64,000 bases of DNA from Malus domestica (taxonomy: Eukaryota > Streptophyta > Magnoliopsida > Rosales > Rosaceae): the NCBI RefSeq assembly GCF_042453785.1, contig NC_091669.1:11730501-11794500 (forward strand), in the 5' to 3' direction. The translations under genes were made by a program, and so were the position numbers. Of this stretch, positions 33,609-45,190 are shown piece after piece. The notes beneath the pieces were generated by a model. It searched no databases. It saw nothing but the letters and a program-made list of their open reading frames with translations, and was not told the origin of the DNA. The first letter of the stretch is position 1; the number at the start of each line of letters is the position of its first letter.

Positions 33609-34873
33609 AATATTATAAGAACATATTTATAATTAAGTTTTCTGATGCCATTAACATGAATTATAAAACAATCTGTGGCCATGATGCCATCAACAAACGA
33701 CTGACCACCAAAGAATAAAAATTAAAAGAGGCTTTGAGGCTTTGAGACACACGATATTGGCACTTGGCAGGATTTCTCTTTCTTATTAACATAAATATCA
33801 AATCATAACTTGATCAAAGACAAATAGTACATTTCTTAAACACTAAAAAGAGAATATACAGATTGATGAAAAATAATTGAAGAAATGCATAGATAAAGCA
33901 AACATGTTTCCTCAGATAATATATCATCATGCATCAACAAACTGAGGCACAAAGACATGCACATAGCAGAACAAGTAAGCATCACTGATCAACTGAAGCT
34001 AAAACAAAGAAAACGAAAGTAACCGTTGTTCTAAAGACAAAAGACACTCCCCAGCATACCCAAAACAAATTGCAGTGCTGAACCAAAATTTCTCACAAAT
34101 TAATCAAACCTCAACTAATAGTCTAATAGTGTTGTTCAGAAATGAAATTACCCAACCAAATCCAGCATACCCAAAACAAATTGCAAAATCCATGAAATTG
34201 AAAAGCTATAGATCAGAACCAATGAAATGAAAAAAAAAAAAAATTGCAAAACGCATCACGGGGGTGACTGGGTGAAAGACTAACCTTGCAAAGGAGGGAA
34301 TTTGTGGATCAAGACTCGAGACTCAAAACGGCGAAAGGAAGTCGTGGGTCGTGCGCGGGTCACGGGTCACGGGGGTGACAGACTGAGAGTGAGACGGCGT
34401 CACGTCGGTAAGATGTGAGACAGGTCGCAAGTCACTGGGAAGGAAGAAGACGAAGCAGAAGAGCGGCAGAGCTGGGAAGGAGATGCTTTAGAGTAAGAGT
34501 ACAGAAAAGATGGATAAGGGAAAAGGAAGGGAATGGATGGATCGATCGATCTGTTTAGGGTTTCAAATTAAAGAGAGTGACTGAACGACGCCGTTCAAGG
34601 AAAAAAATCATTAATTTATAATTAATTATAAAACGACGTCGTTTTTCCTATACTTCGGTTCGGTCAGGTTTCCGAACCTTAGAAACCGAGCTGAACGGAA
34701 CCAACTTAAGTTAGGTCCGATTTTACATTTTCAGTTTTTTTTTTTTCGGTTCGATTTTGTTCAGCCTCAGTTCGGTTTTCGGTTCAGTTTTTTTCGGTTT
34801 TTCGAACCCACCCCTAATGAGCGTGAGGAAGGGAGATGTTTGGAGTTCTACAAAACACGCCGTTAACCTCTAA

Positions 34874-35519
34874 GACCATCTACAACCAAAGGGTTTACAG
34901 GGCCAAAAGGACAAAAAATGCTCGAAAACCGTCTCTAACCAAGGGCTAGGCCAAAGGGCTCGTGGGCCCCACTGGACAAAAAAGGGCCAAAGGGCCAATC
35001 GGCTGGCCCAAATGAGCCAGCCAGCCAGCCAGCCCTGGGCTGGGCCAAAAATTTGAGTATTCCTGTCAGATATAATCGACAACAATATAAATATATTTCT
35101 GTCGGATATAATCGACAGGAATGTTAGGCCAAATTTTCAAATGCAACGGCTAGTTACCGTTGGATTCAATTATTTTTTTTTTGGGCCAATTTTTTTTTTT
35201 TATGAATATAAAAATTTTAAGTTAATGTTGTTTTTAAATTTAATTTGTAGTTTTTAAATTTATGTTGTAGTTTTTAAAATTAAGTTGTTGTTTTTTAAAT
35301 TTAAGTTGTTGTAGTTTTTAAATTTAAATAATAAATTATGTTTGGCCCTCAGTTGGAGATGGTTTTTTGTGACAGGGCTAAAACAAGCCCTATGGCCCTT
35401 TGGCCCTCGGTTGAAGATGGAGGCAAATATGGCCATGTACTGTCCATTAAAATATTAATATCTTAGAGGGTTAGTGGGCTAAAATGAGCACTCTGGCCAG
35501 CCTTCAGTTAAAGATGGCC
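34874..35519. mobile_element. 646-bp Tourist-like MITE (PIF/Harbinger type)
   Basis: Ends GACCATCTACAACCAAAGGG and the inverse of GGCCATCTTTAACTGAAGGC, flanked by TAA on both sides (34871-34873 and 35520-35522), the usual 3-bp PIF/Harbinger duplication. The opposite arm of the host palindrome (about 30805-30820) shows the uninterrupted sequence (GTTAACGTTTAAGC inverted), which supports the insertion point. The interior has many GGCCAAAGGGCC and GGCTGGCC repeats. Confidence 0.8.
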
Positions 35520-35642
35520 TAAGCTTCTAAGCGTGAAGTAGGTTTGGTTCCTTTTTTTTTTATTACACATGTTAAATTTTTATTGGTCCATGTAATTTGG
35601 TTAGTAATTTGGGTATTCCGCAGTGATTCCCAAGTATTATCC

Positions 35643-36134
35643 TTTCAGATGGCTCTTCTGAGAGAGAACAATGAATTTTAATTTAATAAATCAAAGAACC
35701 AAAGAATTGTTCATATTTATTACACCATGTTTCCAACATGGGAGTAAATAGAAGACCATTATTTGGCTCTTTCTTGTAAGCTTACACCATATATAACAGT
35801 GGCCCTAATCTTAGGACACTTAGGGTGTGTTTGTTTGCCATCGTTAGGTTTCACTGGACTGGACTAGCTTAAGTGGGATTATTGTCCGGTGTTTGGCATG
35901 AGCAAGGATTGCTGTTAATGAGGCTAAGTCAGACTCGTTCCGACTAACCACCTCACCAAGGGTCGCTATCTAATCCGAAGCTGCAACACGGTATTAGCTG
36001 GGATTACCATCCTTCTTCCCTTTGCCACACTTTCGGTAAACTCTTCCTCCTAAAACAGTATCATTTTTCTATCTCCTTCTCCTTTTTGTCCTTCAGAAAG
36101 TTTAGAAGAAAATCCAACTTAGTTAGGCACGACT
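35643..36134. other. Intergenic sequence, no gene seen
   Basis: A GGGTGTGTTTGTTTG motif near 35823 and GGACTGGACTAG near 35860 resemble ends of plant DNA transposons. A partner near 40050 (GGACTGGACTAA) is in direct, not inverted, orientation, so no element is called. Confidence 0.4.
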
Positions 36135-36136
36135 TG

Positions 36137-36167
<31 letters not shown>

Positions 36168-36240
36168 TTGTCTGGATTGGGTTTGTGCAGTTAGAGTGGT
36201 GGTGAGGAAAGTAGAGAGAGAGAGAGAGAGAGAGAGAAAT
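36135..36240 (+). repeat. Two (GA)n tracts in a tandem duplication
   Basis: (GA)n runs at about 36137-36165 and 36212-36237 are each followed by the same segment (AATTGTCTGGATTGGG, then GCAGTTAGAGTGG and GTGAGGAAAGTAGA). This is a duplication of about 75 bp containing a microsatellite. Confidence 0.85.
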
Positions 36241-36648
36241 TGTCTGGATTGGGTTTGTGCAGTTAGAGTGGCGGTGAGGAAAGTAGACGTGACGAAGGTG
36301 GTTTGTCTAGGTTTTACAAATAACGATATCTTTTTTTTTTCTTTTTTTTTTGTCTTTAACATTTATAAATTATGAAAAAAGAAAGGATTTTCCTTTACAA
36401 TTTTTATTTAGAGAGTGCATTTTGTTGTAGCCTATTTTATCTGACAAAGGGAATAAGGCCGGCGACAAGGGTAGAGAAATTGAGAGAGATGTGTTTGTAG
36501 AATCGTGGGGGAATTTTGTGTTATCCTTCCTACATTGTGCCTTTATTTATAGTAGTAAAAGCAGAGAAGACATTCCTTCATCCCCAAGGAATACAAGATG
36601 TAATAGGAAAGGATAACTAGAATCCAATCTAATCTAGGATTTACACAA

Positions 36649-36768
36649 GGGAAGTGTTATTGGCACTCCAAAAATCTCATTCTACACTCCTCACAAGTGT
36701 ATTTTTTTTTCAAATGTAGAAAGTTAGGAGTGTAGAATGAGAATTTTGGAGTGCTAACAACAATTCCC
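36649..36768. mobile_element. 120-bp MITE with 9-bp duplication
   Basis: Ends GGGAAGTGTTATTGGCACTCC and the inverse of GGGAATTGTTGTTAGCACTCC, flanked by a perfect 9-bp duplication TTTACACAA (36640-36648 and 36769-36777). It is non-coding. The size and duplication fit a Mutator-type MITE. Confidence 0.9.
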
Positions 36769-37992
36769 TTTACACAATCACACTTAAACGAGGAAAGTTT
36801 ACAACACTCCCCCTTGTGTGTAAATACTCAAGGTAGATTCAACATCATGCAAAAGTTGAGGAAGTCAACTTGTCAGCACTGATTCTAAGGAACAACGCTT
36901 ATTCTCAATAAGGTAGGAACTTGCATAAGTAAATGAGCCCAAGTTCATTGAGTTTGCATGTGAGTTCCCTGCATGAGGTACCTACATAAGAGTGAAGATT
37001 GAAAAACCCTTCAAAGTTCATACACCTTGTCTAGATAGTGGACCATGCGAGGGTGCTTTGCCATGTATTCACCAAAAGTTTGATTTGTGATATGAAAGTA
37101 TAGCCTCATATTCGACTTCGTTGTTGGAAATTTTGAATTTGTGTGATTGATTGCTCAAGTATAGACTCGTCAGGGGTGACTAAGACTAGTCATGCTCTTG
37201 CGCCTTTGTTGTTGGATGATTCGTCTACATGCAAGCGCCATATATCTTTATATTGACCTGCTGGTGGCATTGGGGAAGATCTAGATGAGCTTCCATCATC
37301 CGCGACGACCATAGGTGAGTTGGGTAGGGTGTTGTGCCACGGCAAAGGTTGTGGCGCGCGATGATGGCACAGCCGTAACCGTGGCAGTGATTTGGGGCCT
37401 CGACAAAGTCGCTCTAATCTTCAGATACAAGGTGCGGCCGGGGTCGTGATCGATAGAAAATTGGAATTCACGTTCTAGACCTGCGCAAAATCTATGGCAA
37501 TCCTATATTGTGAGGATTGGTCGTTGTTGTTCTTGCTCTAGTTCCTCACGTGTACACTAGGGTTATTCAATATGAACTAGGGTTATTCAAACAAACTTCT
37601 AGCGTAAAATAATATTCATCAACATATAATTTTTTGCAATATGTTTTAGTGTTCTTTGAGTAGCAACTTGTTCTGTTAACATAGTTGGTTTGACTTTAGC
37701 CTCCAAATACATACTAGATAAGAAATAAAAGTATATATTATTCGTACAATACATTTAATCAAGAGTTAATGACATATACTTTTTCATAAATATTATGACA
37801 TGTGTAGCTTGAACGTTCTAAAGATGGTGGACTTTTGCTACCACAAATTGATGCTTTCATTAAGAGCTTGATTCAATTCTCAAAAAAGCTCTCACGAATC
37901 TTTTCTGAACTTCTACCCTCTTTGAATCTTTCTAACGCATCTAACTCCAAAGTTTTTAATTCCTTGATTTTTGCTCCCTGAGAAAAGAAAAC
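36769..37992. other. Noncoding sequence, possibly degraded retroelement
   Basis: The stretch starts near the phrase ACACTCCCCCTTGTGTG and has a long region with no open frame. Sequence on the other side of the MITE (about 36440-36640) looks like an LTR leader. The two may belong to one old LTR element, but I found no paired LTR or conserved domain. Confidence 0.3.
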
Positions 37993-38220
37993 ATGATTGG
38001 AAATTCTGAAATCACAATGAATGACACACCCTACGTGCTTGATTTGGACCGGAGGATCGAATCAATGAGGAAAGCCCTGCCCCCGCCCTGCTTCGCCATT
38101 TCACTCAGCAGACCACGGAGCAAGGGTGGCTGCCACCATCTATATAATTTGACACAAGGAAGGGTTGGAGAAAATTCTGTTTCTTGTGTCAAGGACTACG
38201 AGATGAACAATTTCCCCTAA
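37993..38220 (+). other. Unrecognised 75-residue open frame
   Basis: The frame begins MIGNSEITMNDTPYVLDLD and includes RKALPPPCFAISLSRPRSK. The non-repetitive composition and several charged residues make it more gene-like than its surroundings, and it could be an exon fragment or a small pseudogene. I do not recognise the family and see no partner exon. It lies amid repeats, so the frame may be chance. Confidence 0.25.
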
Positions 38221-38342
38221 AATCCTCCATCTGCCACTACCATGTCCCAAACAAAAACAATATCACCTGAAATTATAGCAACCTAGAGAGCAAGCCCACG
38301 TCATCGACTTCTCGAACCCATAGCCAGCGCCAGCCCAAGCCA

Positions 38343-38706
38343 AGTTGGCCTAAGCCCAGTATGACACGCCCAAATCTTGATATTCCCCGAATACCAGGGT
38401 AGGTACATACTGGGCAACACCCAAGGGTGACGAAAGCCATTTATTGAATGCAAATGTTGAGAACAAGAAATAAATAAGGCTTATAAATTTAAATATAATG
38501 AATTAACATGCAATTGAGGAACATGTTCAAAGCATACAACTAACTAGAACACTAAAATAGACAATATAAAATTTAATGAAGAAAAGAATGGGTCCTACAC
38601 CGAGAGGACTCGAAGATCCCGATGTGGAAGTGCCCTAAAACCGGGATTGTACCCCTTAATTCTAAATCCCAAGGGGGCGCAAAACAAACATGAGTGAACC
38701 AAGTTG

Positions 38707-38743
<37 letters not shown>

Positions 38744-39860
38744 ATAGTTATCAACATACTAACCCCCAAAGTTTTATGGAAATTCAATAGTCTAATATGT
38801 AATAGGTTTTACCGAAACCCTAGCATGCCATAAAACCTTTCATAAAACGTATCTTGTATATAGTGTGCTCAATAGTGGTATCAGTATCTCTCTTCTACAC
38901 ATACCAATGCCCTACACACGCACGCCCATAGGCAATATAAGTATCATCTTCCATATGCACAGGACAGTGCCCTACTCATGCCCGCCCAAAGGCTATATAA
39001 GTATCTCGCCCGAAGGCAGAACAGTGATCACTAGATATGCACAAAACATTGAATATAGTATTTCCAAATATAGGTACATATATCTCAAAATCATCTTCAT
39101 AGTATAAAGTCATCCATCATCTATACTATAAAGAAGTGTGTGAAAACATGTTCTAAATAGTATATCGTCATCCATCAGATATTCTACAAAAAGCATGGGT
39201 TCAATAGAAAATATGATATTTCAAAATATTCTAAGTAAGCATGATAATCATATAACGTAAATCCAATTTACTCATCAAACGTTTCATAAAACGTGCTTAT
39301 TAAATCATGCTTTTCATACATGCATTTCTATTATTAAAACATTCATTTTAGAAGGGGTCCACTCACAGATACTTAGTTCTTCGTCCCACCCTCTCCTTTT
39401 TTTTTTCCTCCTAGACCTCTCGATTCCTGTCTCTCTCTCATTCCCGGTCAAACTCCTTAACGATTCCAATCTCTATTTCCCTGTCCTCCCTCCCTCTTTA
39501 GCTATGAGCTGTTCGAACGGAACCTAACGGCTCCATTTTTTCCGACGAGTTGTAGGTTTCCTAACGTGTTTTCCGGCCAACCCTCGTTGAATTGGATGAA
39601 GTTAGCACCGCCAAAAAAAAATCCTCGCCATCCCAGGACTGAGATCTTAGCTTTGCATGCTCGAATCTGTCATGGATTCGAAGAAGCCCAAATAGGCCGA
39701 GACTTCCAGGCCATTTTTCGGCCACATTCAACCACCTTTTGGCCTCGATTCAGGTAGAATCATAATCTTGTCACTCCCAGCTTCAATTTGGTATATGTTA
39801 TATGAAAGTTGGTTGTGAAATGGAACTGGAAGAGAGTCGAATCGGAAAGTTAATGATTGA
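38343..39860. repeat. Unclassified dispersed repeat, possibly LTR or non-autonomous element
   Basis: The stretch from ATGACACGCCCAAATCTTGA through a block with GGGTAGGTACATACTGGG, a (CA)n run (about 38711-38738), short repeated motifs (CCCTACACACGCACGCCC and CCCTACTCATGCCCGCCC with ATATAAGTATC) and a later CT-rich, gene-like stretch (39400-39760) has the look of a plant LTR-element non-coding domain. No paired ends or protein domain confirm it. Confidence 0.3.
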
Positions 39861-40278
39861 TCTAGGAGACCGGAGATGACGAGGAGTCTGTCGGAAGTGG
39901 TCGTTAAGCATGACGAGGACGAGAGAGAGATTAGTCTTAACTAGTCCCATGGTTTTTGGGGGGCTTCACTAAGGCCGGCTAGCCCATGATTTAGTCTAGG
40001 CGAGTGAGAATTAGTCTTATTAAATCTAATCCCTGCTAAGAACAAAGTTGGGACTGGACTAATTATAAGGCTACCCTTAATTATAAAGCTACATGATACA
40101 TAAATGCATGTATGCTACGTGTAGTTCTGTTCTAAATTTCTAACCCTCCCTGGTCCAAGAAATTAGTTGTGGTCACCCACCGTTGGATCTTAATCCAATG
40201 GTAGGTATTTCATTTAACTTTTTTGTTGTATTTTTTTCTCCACTGTTGTATTAAGATCGAACCTCGAGTGCTTTCAAA

Positions 40279-40495
40279 CTAGAACCTCGATTGCTTGCCT
40301 TAGGCTGGGAGGCCTTGTGTCAAGCGTTTAAGATCAGAGCAGTAGTTGAAGACCATGAAACTTTTGTTGCACCCAACGAAGCCTGTTTCGGCCTGCGGCA
40401 TCAAGCCCTTGAGTTTTCCATGCACTCTGCTCTGTCAATGAATTAATTAGTACTAGTGAAGGCACAGGAGGATGATGAGCCAGCAGTACAAGCAC
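40279..40495 (-). pseudogene. XTH 3' exon fragment
   Basis: The minus strand matches the last exon of the intact XTH at 43917-45041, from about the CTAGSSSSC region to the stop codon at 40279-40281. An extra T near 40363 (AAAAGTTTCATGG) shifts the frame, and a TAA replaces a codon near the end (GCCTAAGGC). No upstream exon is attached. The flanks (about 40080-40270) also match the region downstream of that intact gene (43215-43440), so this is part of a larger local duplication. Confidence 0.8.
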
Positions 40496-40822
40496 AGTTC
40501 AAAATGATATGGGCACAACCAAAATGCGTTGTAGCCCCAAAATCACGAAACTGCAAAAACTAATTAAAAATGATTAATAAGCTGATCAACATGCAAATCT
40601 GTTTTCACATGTCATAACTAGCATCTGGCTTCTATTATCAATATGCAAATCTGTCTCCAGCCAGCCACCAATATAGTTTGTATTATATTGTACAATATAA
40701 TATACTATTGCATCAACTTCGGCACTGCTAGTAAGTCAAAACCTCAGGCACCTCCCCCAGTTCTGCAAAGGGAGCTTAAGATCATTAGGGTTTTAATTTT
40801 TTAAATACTGCCAGCTCTATTC

Positions 40823-40850
40823 AACGCGGCATGCTAGTTATATATATAAA
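40823..40850 (+). promoter_or_regulatory. CGCG core and TATA box of the XTH pseudogene
   Basis: AACGCGG at 40823-40829 is followed by TATATATAAA at 40841-40850. The same pairing is upstream of both intact XTH genes. Confidence 0.5.
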
Positions 40851-40977
40851 GGGCTTCACAACTCAAATTATTGCATCAAAACCAAAACAGTCTCACCACT
40901 CCTCATCATATTTCCCTTCAAAGAAGCTTATTCTTCTCTTGTTACCTCTCTCTTTATCTTTTGTTCTACTACAAGAA

Positions 40978-42062
40978 ATGTCTTATTCATCTAAGGTTTC
41001 GATGATACTTTTTCTTTCTTTGTTCATAAATTCTTTGATGGCCATGGCTGCCCCAGCTGGAAATTTCTATCAAGACTTTGACATTACATTGGCGATGGAC
41101 GCGCTAAGATACTTGACGGAGGAAAGTTTCTCACACTCAACCTTGATCAGGTTTCTGGGTCTGGTTTCAGATCTAAGAATGAGTACTTATTTGGAAGAAT
41201 TGACATGCAAATCAAGTTGGTGTCTGGGAACTCAGCTGGAACTGTCACTACCTACTATGTAAGTACTCTCAATCCTTACTGTGAAAATTTTAGAGAGACA
41301 GACGAATTGGCCACTGCTAACAAACGCGGATTTGGCCCTAATTCAGACGAATTGGCCACTGCTAACAAACGCGGATATTGGCCCTAATTTAAACTCTTCC
41401 ATTATTGATGTAGTCTCAATTTTGTTGTTCCATTTTTGTTATATATGCAATTGCATTGCTAATTTTTGAAAAAAAAAATGCATATATATGCAGTTATCTT
41501 CTGAAGGTTTGACTCATGACGAGATTGACTTTGAGTTTTTGGGTAATTCAACTGGTGAACCCTACACTCTCCATACAAATGTGTTCAGCCAAGGTAAAGG
41601 GAACAGAGAACAACAGTTCCATCTTTGGTTTGATCCGACAAAGACCTTCCACACCTATTCAATTGTCTGGAACAGCCAAAACATTATGTAAGTGCATACC
41701 CCCACAACTAACTAATTTTTTAGGTCAGATGTCACATGTGAATGGAGGTGTTGAGAGTATCACCAATTATATAAACCACTTTCTAATGCATGCATGTGAA
41801 ATGTTATGCAGATTCTTGGTGGACAGCATTCCAATCAGAGTGTTCAACAATTTGGAATCAGCTGGAGTCCCATTCCCTAAAAACCAGCCCATGAGGGTTT
41901 ACTCAAGTCTTTGGAATGCCGACGAATGGGCAACAAGAGGTGGCCTTGTCAAGACTAACTGGACTCTAGCTCCTTTCACTGCCTCTTACAGAAATTTTAA
42001 TGCCGATGCTTGTATAGCTGGATCATCATCCTCATGTGCCTCAACCATACCTACCAATTCCT
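40978..42062 (+). pseudogene. XTH gene, frameshifted in exon 1 and lacking its 3' end
   Basis: Three exons align with the intact paralogues: 40978-41258, 41494-41687 and 41812 to about 42062, with GT/AG introns. Exon 1 encodes the signal peptide and NFYQDFDIT, but near 41088 one base is missing (ATTGGCGATGG against ATTCGGCGACGG), which shifts the frame before the GDGRAKIL segment. Exon 2 still encodes the catalytic HDEIDFEFL and the N-glycosylation site NST. Exon 3 diverges after SSSSCAST, losing the XET C-terminal domain with its last two cysteines. Intron 1 has a 45-bp tandem duplication (41299-41388). The promoter is preserved, so transcription is possible but a working enzyme is not. Confidence 0.85.
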
Positions 42063-43291
42063 TTATTATATATATGTATTCTTTTATTCGTTTTTTTATT
42101 CCCCCATGGTCTGTGTATTCTTGAACTGAATTGAGTTTTAGAATCATAACCTTTATGATTATCAAATGATTAGTCCAATTTGTTCAACATTACCAGCACT
42201 CCATATGTTTGAAAGCAGCATCAATGTGGAAAACTTGTGCTTGTTTAGCTCTCTAATTCATAGCTAATTTTGATACGACTAGCACTTCGAGATTTTGATA
42301 TCAATAGACTATGGTGAACACATAAATACCACAAAGAAAACAATCAACCAAACACAAAGCAAATAAAATTTTGATCTGGGTTACAATAAAGAAACGGGAG
42401 CAACTCAGAAGGTAGCATGTTGAAGAAAATAGATCCCTTGTGCAGCTCTCACACACCTGCAGGGCTACTATATAATTTGTATTGAAGTTTATATAGAGTA
42501 GGAAGATAAGGTTGATCTAATTCAGATGACTAGTCCTTCCTAGTTGAAGTTTATATTGTGTCAAATGACATACGCCCTGTGAAATGTAAAATAATTGCGG
42601 TTCTCCGCATTTTCTCTTATTTATTATTTAGAACTCTTCTTATCTTATTCTTGACTACTATTAACTAGAACAACTTCAAAACTTATTATATTTTCTTTCG
42701 CCTATACATGTATGTAAAAACTAAATGAAAAAAAGCATTGTGAATTCGATAGAAAGAAAGGTTTGCTGACTTGTGAGAAAAGACTAGCTAATAAGCGAAC
42801 AAGCAAGAGCTCCTACCTAAGAACTCCAACGAGAAAATAGGAAATTTTAAGTAATCGCTCCCTTGTCACGAGCAGCTACTGCATAGTGAAAATCCCGCTC
42901 GAGTGACTCTCAAGGTGCACGAGCAAATTTAGATTCCTTATGCGGGTTTTGGGTGGTTTTTCAAGGTTTTCTTATTCTTTTGGGATTCCTATTCTAACCT
43001 AAAGCGTATCTATTACAAATAGGACTTTGGAATGGTTATTAAACATAAATAAAATCACAAGGGAGGCACTTGATGCAGGACGGGAGTAAAACTAGAAGAA
43101 ACTACGTATTCAACTAGGAATGCCTTGAATCGGCAATGAAAAACACTCTGAATAAAAGAAACTTATGAAACAGTGTTGACTGATAGCTGAGAATTGAGAA
43201 ACTAAGGGTATAAACGGCCCTTAAATATGAAGCTTATGATACATAAATGCATGAGTGGTACGGCACATAAACGTGTAGTTCCCTTCTCCTA
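42063..43291. other. Intergenic sequence between XTH loci
   Basis: No convincing gene. The sequence is AT-rich with short frames only. Near 43215-43290 it begins the stretch duplicated at 40080-40150. Confidence 0.5.
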
Positions 43292-43439
43292 GACCTCCAT
43301 GGTCCAAGAAATTGTGGTCACCCACTGTTCGATCTTAATCCAATTGTAGGTGTTCACTTAGCGTTTTTGATGTACTTTCTTCTCCACCATTGTATTAGAT
43401 CAAACGGTAGTGACCACAATTTTCATGGACAATAGGGTC
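43292..43439. mobile_element. 148-bp MITE downstream of the intact XTH
   Basis: Ends GACCTCCATGGTCCAAG and the inverse of GACCCTATTGTCCATGA, with inner inverted arms (ATTGTGGTCAC) and TA on each side (43290-43291 and 43440-43441). The left half also occurs at about 40140-40255, where its right half is replaced by the XTH fragment. TA flanks would fit a mariner/Stowaway-type MITE. Confidence 0.6.
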
Positions 43440-43916
43440 TAGGTGAACACAAGACAAGACGCACACTTGTTGGCAAACCTCTATAAATTTTTGTCTTCAT
43501 GTATGTTTACTCTCTGGTTTGGTTGATTGTTTGTGTGTTCATTATGGTCCATTGATAACAATATCCTGTTAAAAAAGTGTTTGTACAACAGAAAGAACTA
43601 GTCCTGTCATATTTAGCTATATATGAATAATGAATAAGAAAGCTAAGCAACTACAAGTTTTCCACATTGATGCTGTTGTCAAAGGATTACTGATCTTGTT
43701 GAAGAAATTAGACGATTATCATTTGGTAAGTATAAATTATTTGATTCAAGAACTCAATTCAGTTCAACAATGCAGACTATGGTGATACAAAGTTTATATT
43801 TGCTCAATGAATGAAAGAATAATATTTAATAAATGAATTTGGAACACAAATAAATGAATATGCTGCACATGAGACGAGCGGATATATGGTCATCTGGGTT
43901 TCTTCTCGCTTTCAAA

Positions 43917-45041
43917 CTAGAACCTCGATCGCTTGCATTCAGTTGGGAGGCCTTGTGGGAAGCGTTTAAGATCAGAGCAGTAGTTGTAAACCATGAACTT
44001 TTGTTGCACCCAACGAAGCCTGTTTCGGCCTGCGGCATCAAGCCCTTGAGTTTTCCATGCACTCTGCTCTGTCAATGAATTAGTAGATGTAGTGGAGGCA
44101 CAGGAGGATGGTGAGCTAGCAGTACAAGCATTGGCCTTGAAGTTTCTGTAAGAGGCGGTGAAAGGAGCTTGAGTCCAATCAGTCTTGACAAGTCCACCTC
44201 TTGTTGCCCAGTCATCTGCATTCCACAAACTTGAATAAATCCTCATGGGCTGGTTTTTAGGGAATGGGACTCCAGCTGATTCCAAGTTGTTGAACACTCT
44301 GATTGGAATGTTATCCACCAAGAATCTGCATAAAATTTGCACACGCATGTATTAGAAAGTGTTTGCAAATAACTGGTGATACTCTCCACACGCCCCCTTG
44401 TGTGTGACATGGATTCTGACCTAAAGAAATTAGTTAAAGATGAAGGCATGCATGTAGTACTTACATAATGCGCTGCGAGTTCCAAACAATGGAGTATGTG
44501 TGGAAGGTTTTTGTGGGGTCAAACCAAAGATGGAATTGTTGTTCTCTGTTCCCTTTTCCTTGGCTGAAGACATTGGTATGGAGAGTGTAGGGTTCACCAG
44601 TTGAGTTGCCCAAAAACTCGAAATCAATCTCGTCATGGGTTGGACCTTCAGAAGATAACTGAAAATATGCAATTTGTTTAACAAATTAGCAAAGCAATTA
44701 TGGAATATATAGTTAGAATTAAAGGATATTATTATGAGAGCAGTACTAGTACTTACATAGTAGGCAGTAACGGTTCCAGCTGAGTTGCCGGAGACGAGCT
44801 TGATCTGCATGTCAATCCTTCCAAATAAGTACTCATTCTTGGACTTGAAGCCAGACCCAGAGGCCTTATCAAGGTTGAGCGTGAGAAGCTGTCCTCCGTT
44901 GAGTATCTTGGCACGTCCGTCGCCAAATGTAATGTCAAAGTCTTGAAAGAAATTACCAGCTGAGGCGGTCATGACCATTAGAGAAGTTGTGAACAGAGAA
45001 AGAAGAAACACCATATTCATTGGTACCGTACAAGAAGACAT
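43917..45041 (-). CDS. Xyloglucan endotransglucosylase/hydrolase, intact
   Basis: A three-exon gene: 45041-44757, 44658-44465 and 44325-43917, with GT/AG introns, encoding 295 residues. XTHs are secreted GH16 enzymes that cut and rejoin xyloglucan in the wall. The N-terminus is a signal peptide ([17 protein letters not shown]...SAG). The catalytic motif HDEIDFEFL spans residues 103-111 (E105 nucleophile, E109 acid/base), followed by the usual N-glycosylation site NST at 113-115. The C-terminal XET domain is complete, with four cysteines and the ending ECKRSRF. The overall sequence resembles the XTH22-25 (TCH4-like) group. I chose the ATG at 45041 because it starts the signal peptide and matches the paralogues; upstream in-frame sequence is leader. 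It lies head-away from a second intact XTH 3.4 kb away. Confidence 0.92.
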
Positions 45042-45064
45042 TCTAATGATTTGGTGAAAATCGC

Positions 45065-45101
<37 letters not shown>

Positions 45102-45143
45102 TGTGAAGAAGTTGTTTTGATGGTGTAATTCAAGTTTTAAAGT

Positions 45144-45190
45144 CCTATATATATGTGTGTGTGTGTGTGGTGGGAGACCTTCTGCCGCGT
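45144..45190 (-). promoter_or_regulatory. TATA box and CGCG core of the minus-strand XTH
   Basis: On the minus strand a CGCG core (GTTCAACGCGGCAG, around 45184-45195) precedes a TATATATAGG TATA box at about 45144-45153, some 100 bp upstream of the ATG. ACGCGG fits the CAMTA-type VCGCGB site. A (GA)n tract lies in the leader at about 45069-45095. Confidence 0.55.

Larger units (their letters stand above)
31563..34816 (-). mobile_element. hAT transposon deletion derivative, 3254 bp
   Basis: Ends TAGGGCTGAGTTCGG and the inverse of TAGGGGTGGGTTCG, with GGTTCGGTT-rich subterminal regions, flanked by a perfect 8-bp duplication ATGAGCGT (31555-31562 and 34817-34824). These are hAT hallmarks. The only transposase remnant is on the minus strand near 33450-33608. 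The element interrupts the right arm of the palindromic element at 30680-35642 and has itself received a Mutator-like insertion (32009-33194). Confidence 0.9.
30680..35642. mobile_element. Palindromic Mutator-like element carrying nested insertions
   Basis: The outer ends read GGATAATACTTGGG at 30680 and its inverse ending at 35642. The flanks TTTCCAATG (30671-30679) and TTTCAGATG (35643-35651) match at 7 of 9 bases, an aged 9-bp duplication. The two arms are inverted copies meeting near 31180-31200. Without the hAT insertion (3254 bp plus 8-bp duplication) and the MITE (646 bp plus 3-bp duplication) it would be about 1.05 kb, nearly the size of the palindromic element at 18022. Short frames such as 31214-31537 lie in the arms and are not genes. 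Confidence 0.8.

Noticed and set aside
37993..38220. Confident small protein gene
   Set aside because: No family recognised and no supporting exons. Listed only as an unrecognised frame.
35823..40075. A 4.2-kb transposon bounded by GGGTGTGTTTG and GGCTACCC
   Set aside because: The similar sequences near both ends (GGACTGGACTA) are in direct orientation, and no target duplication was convincing.
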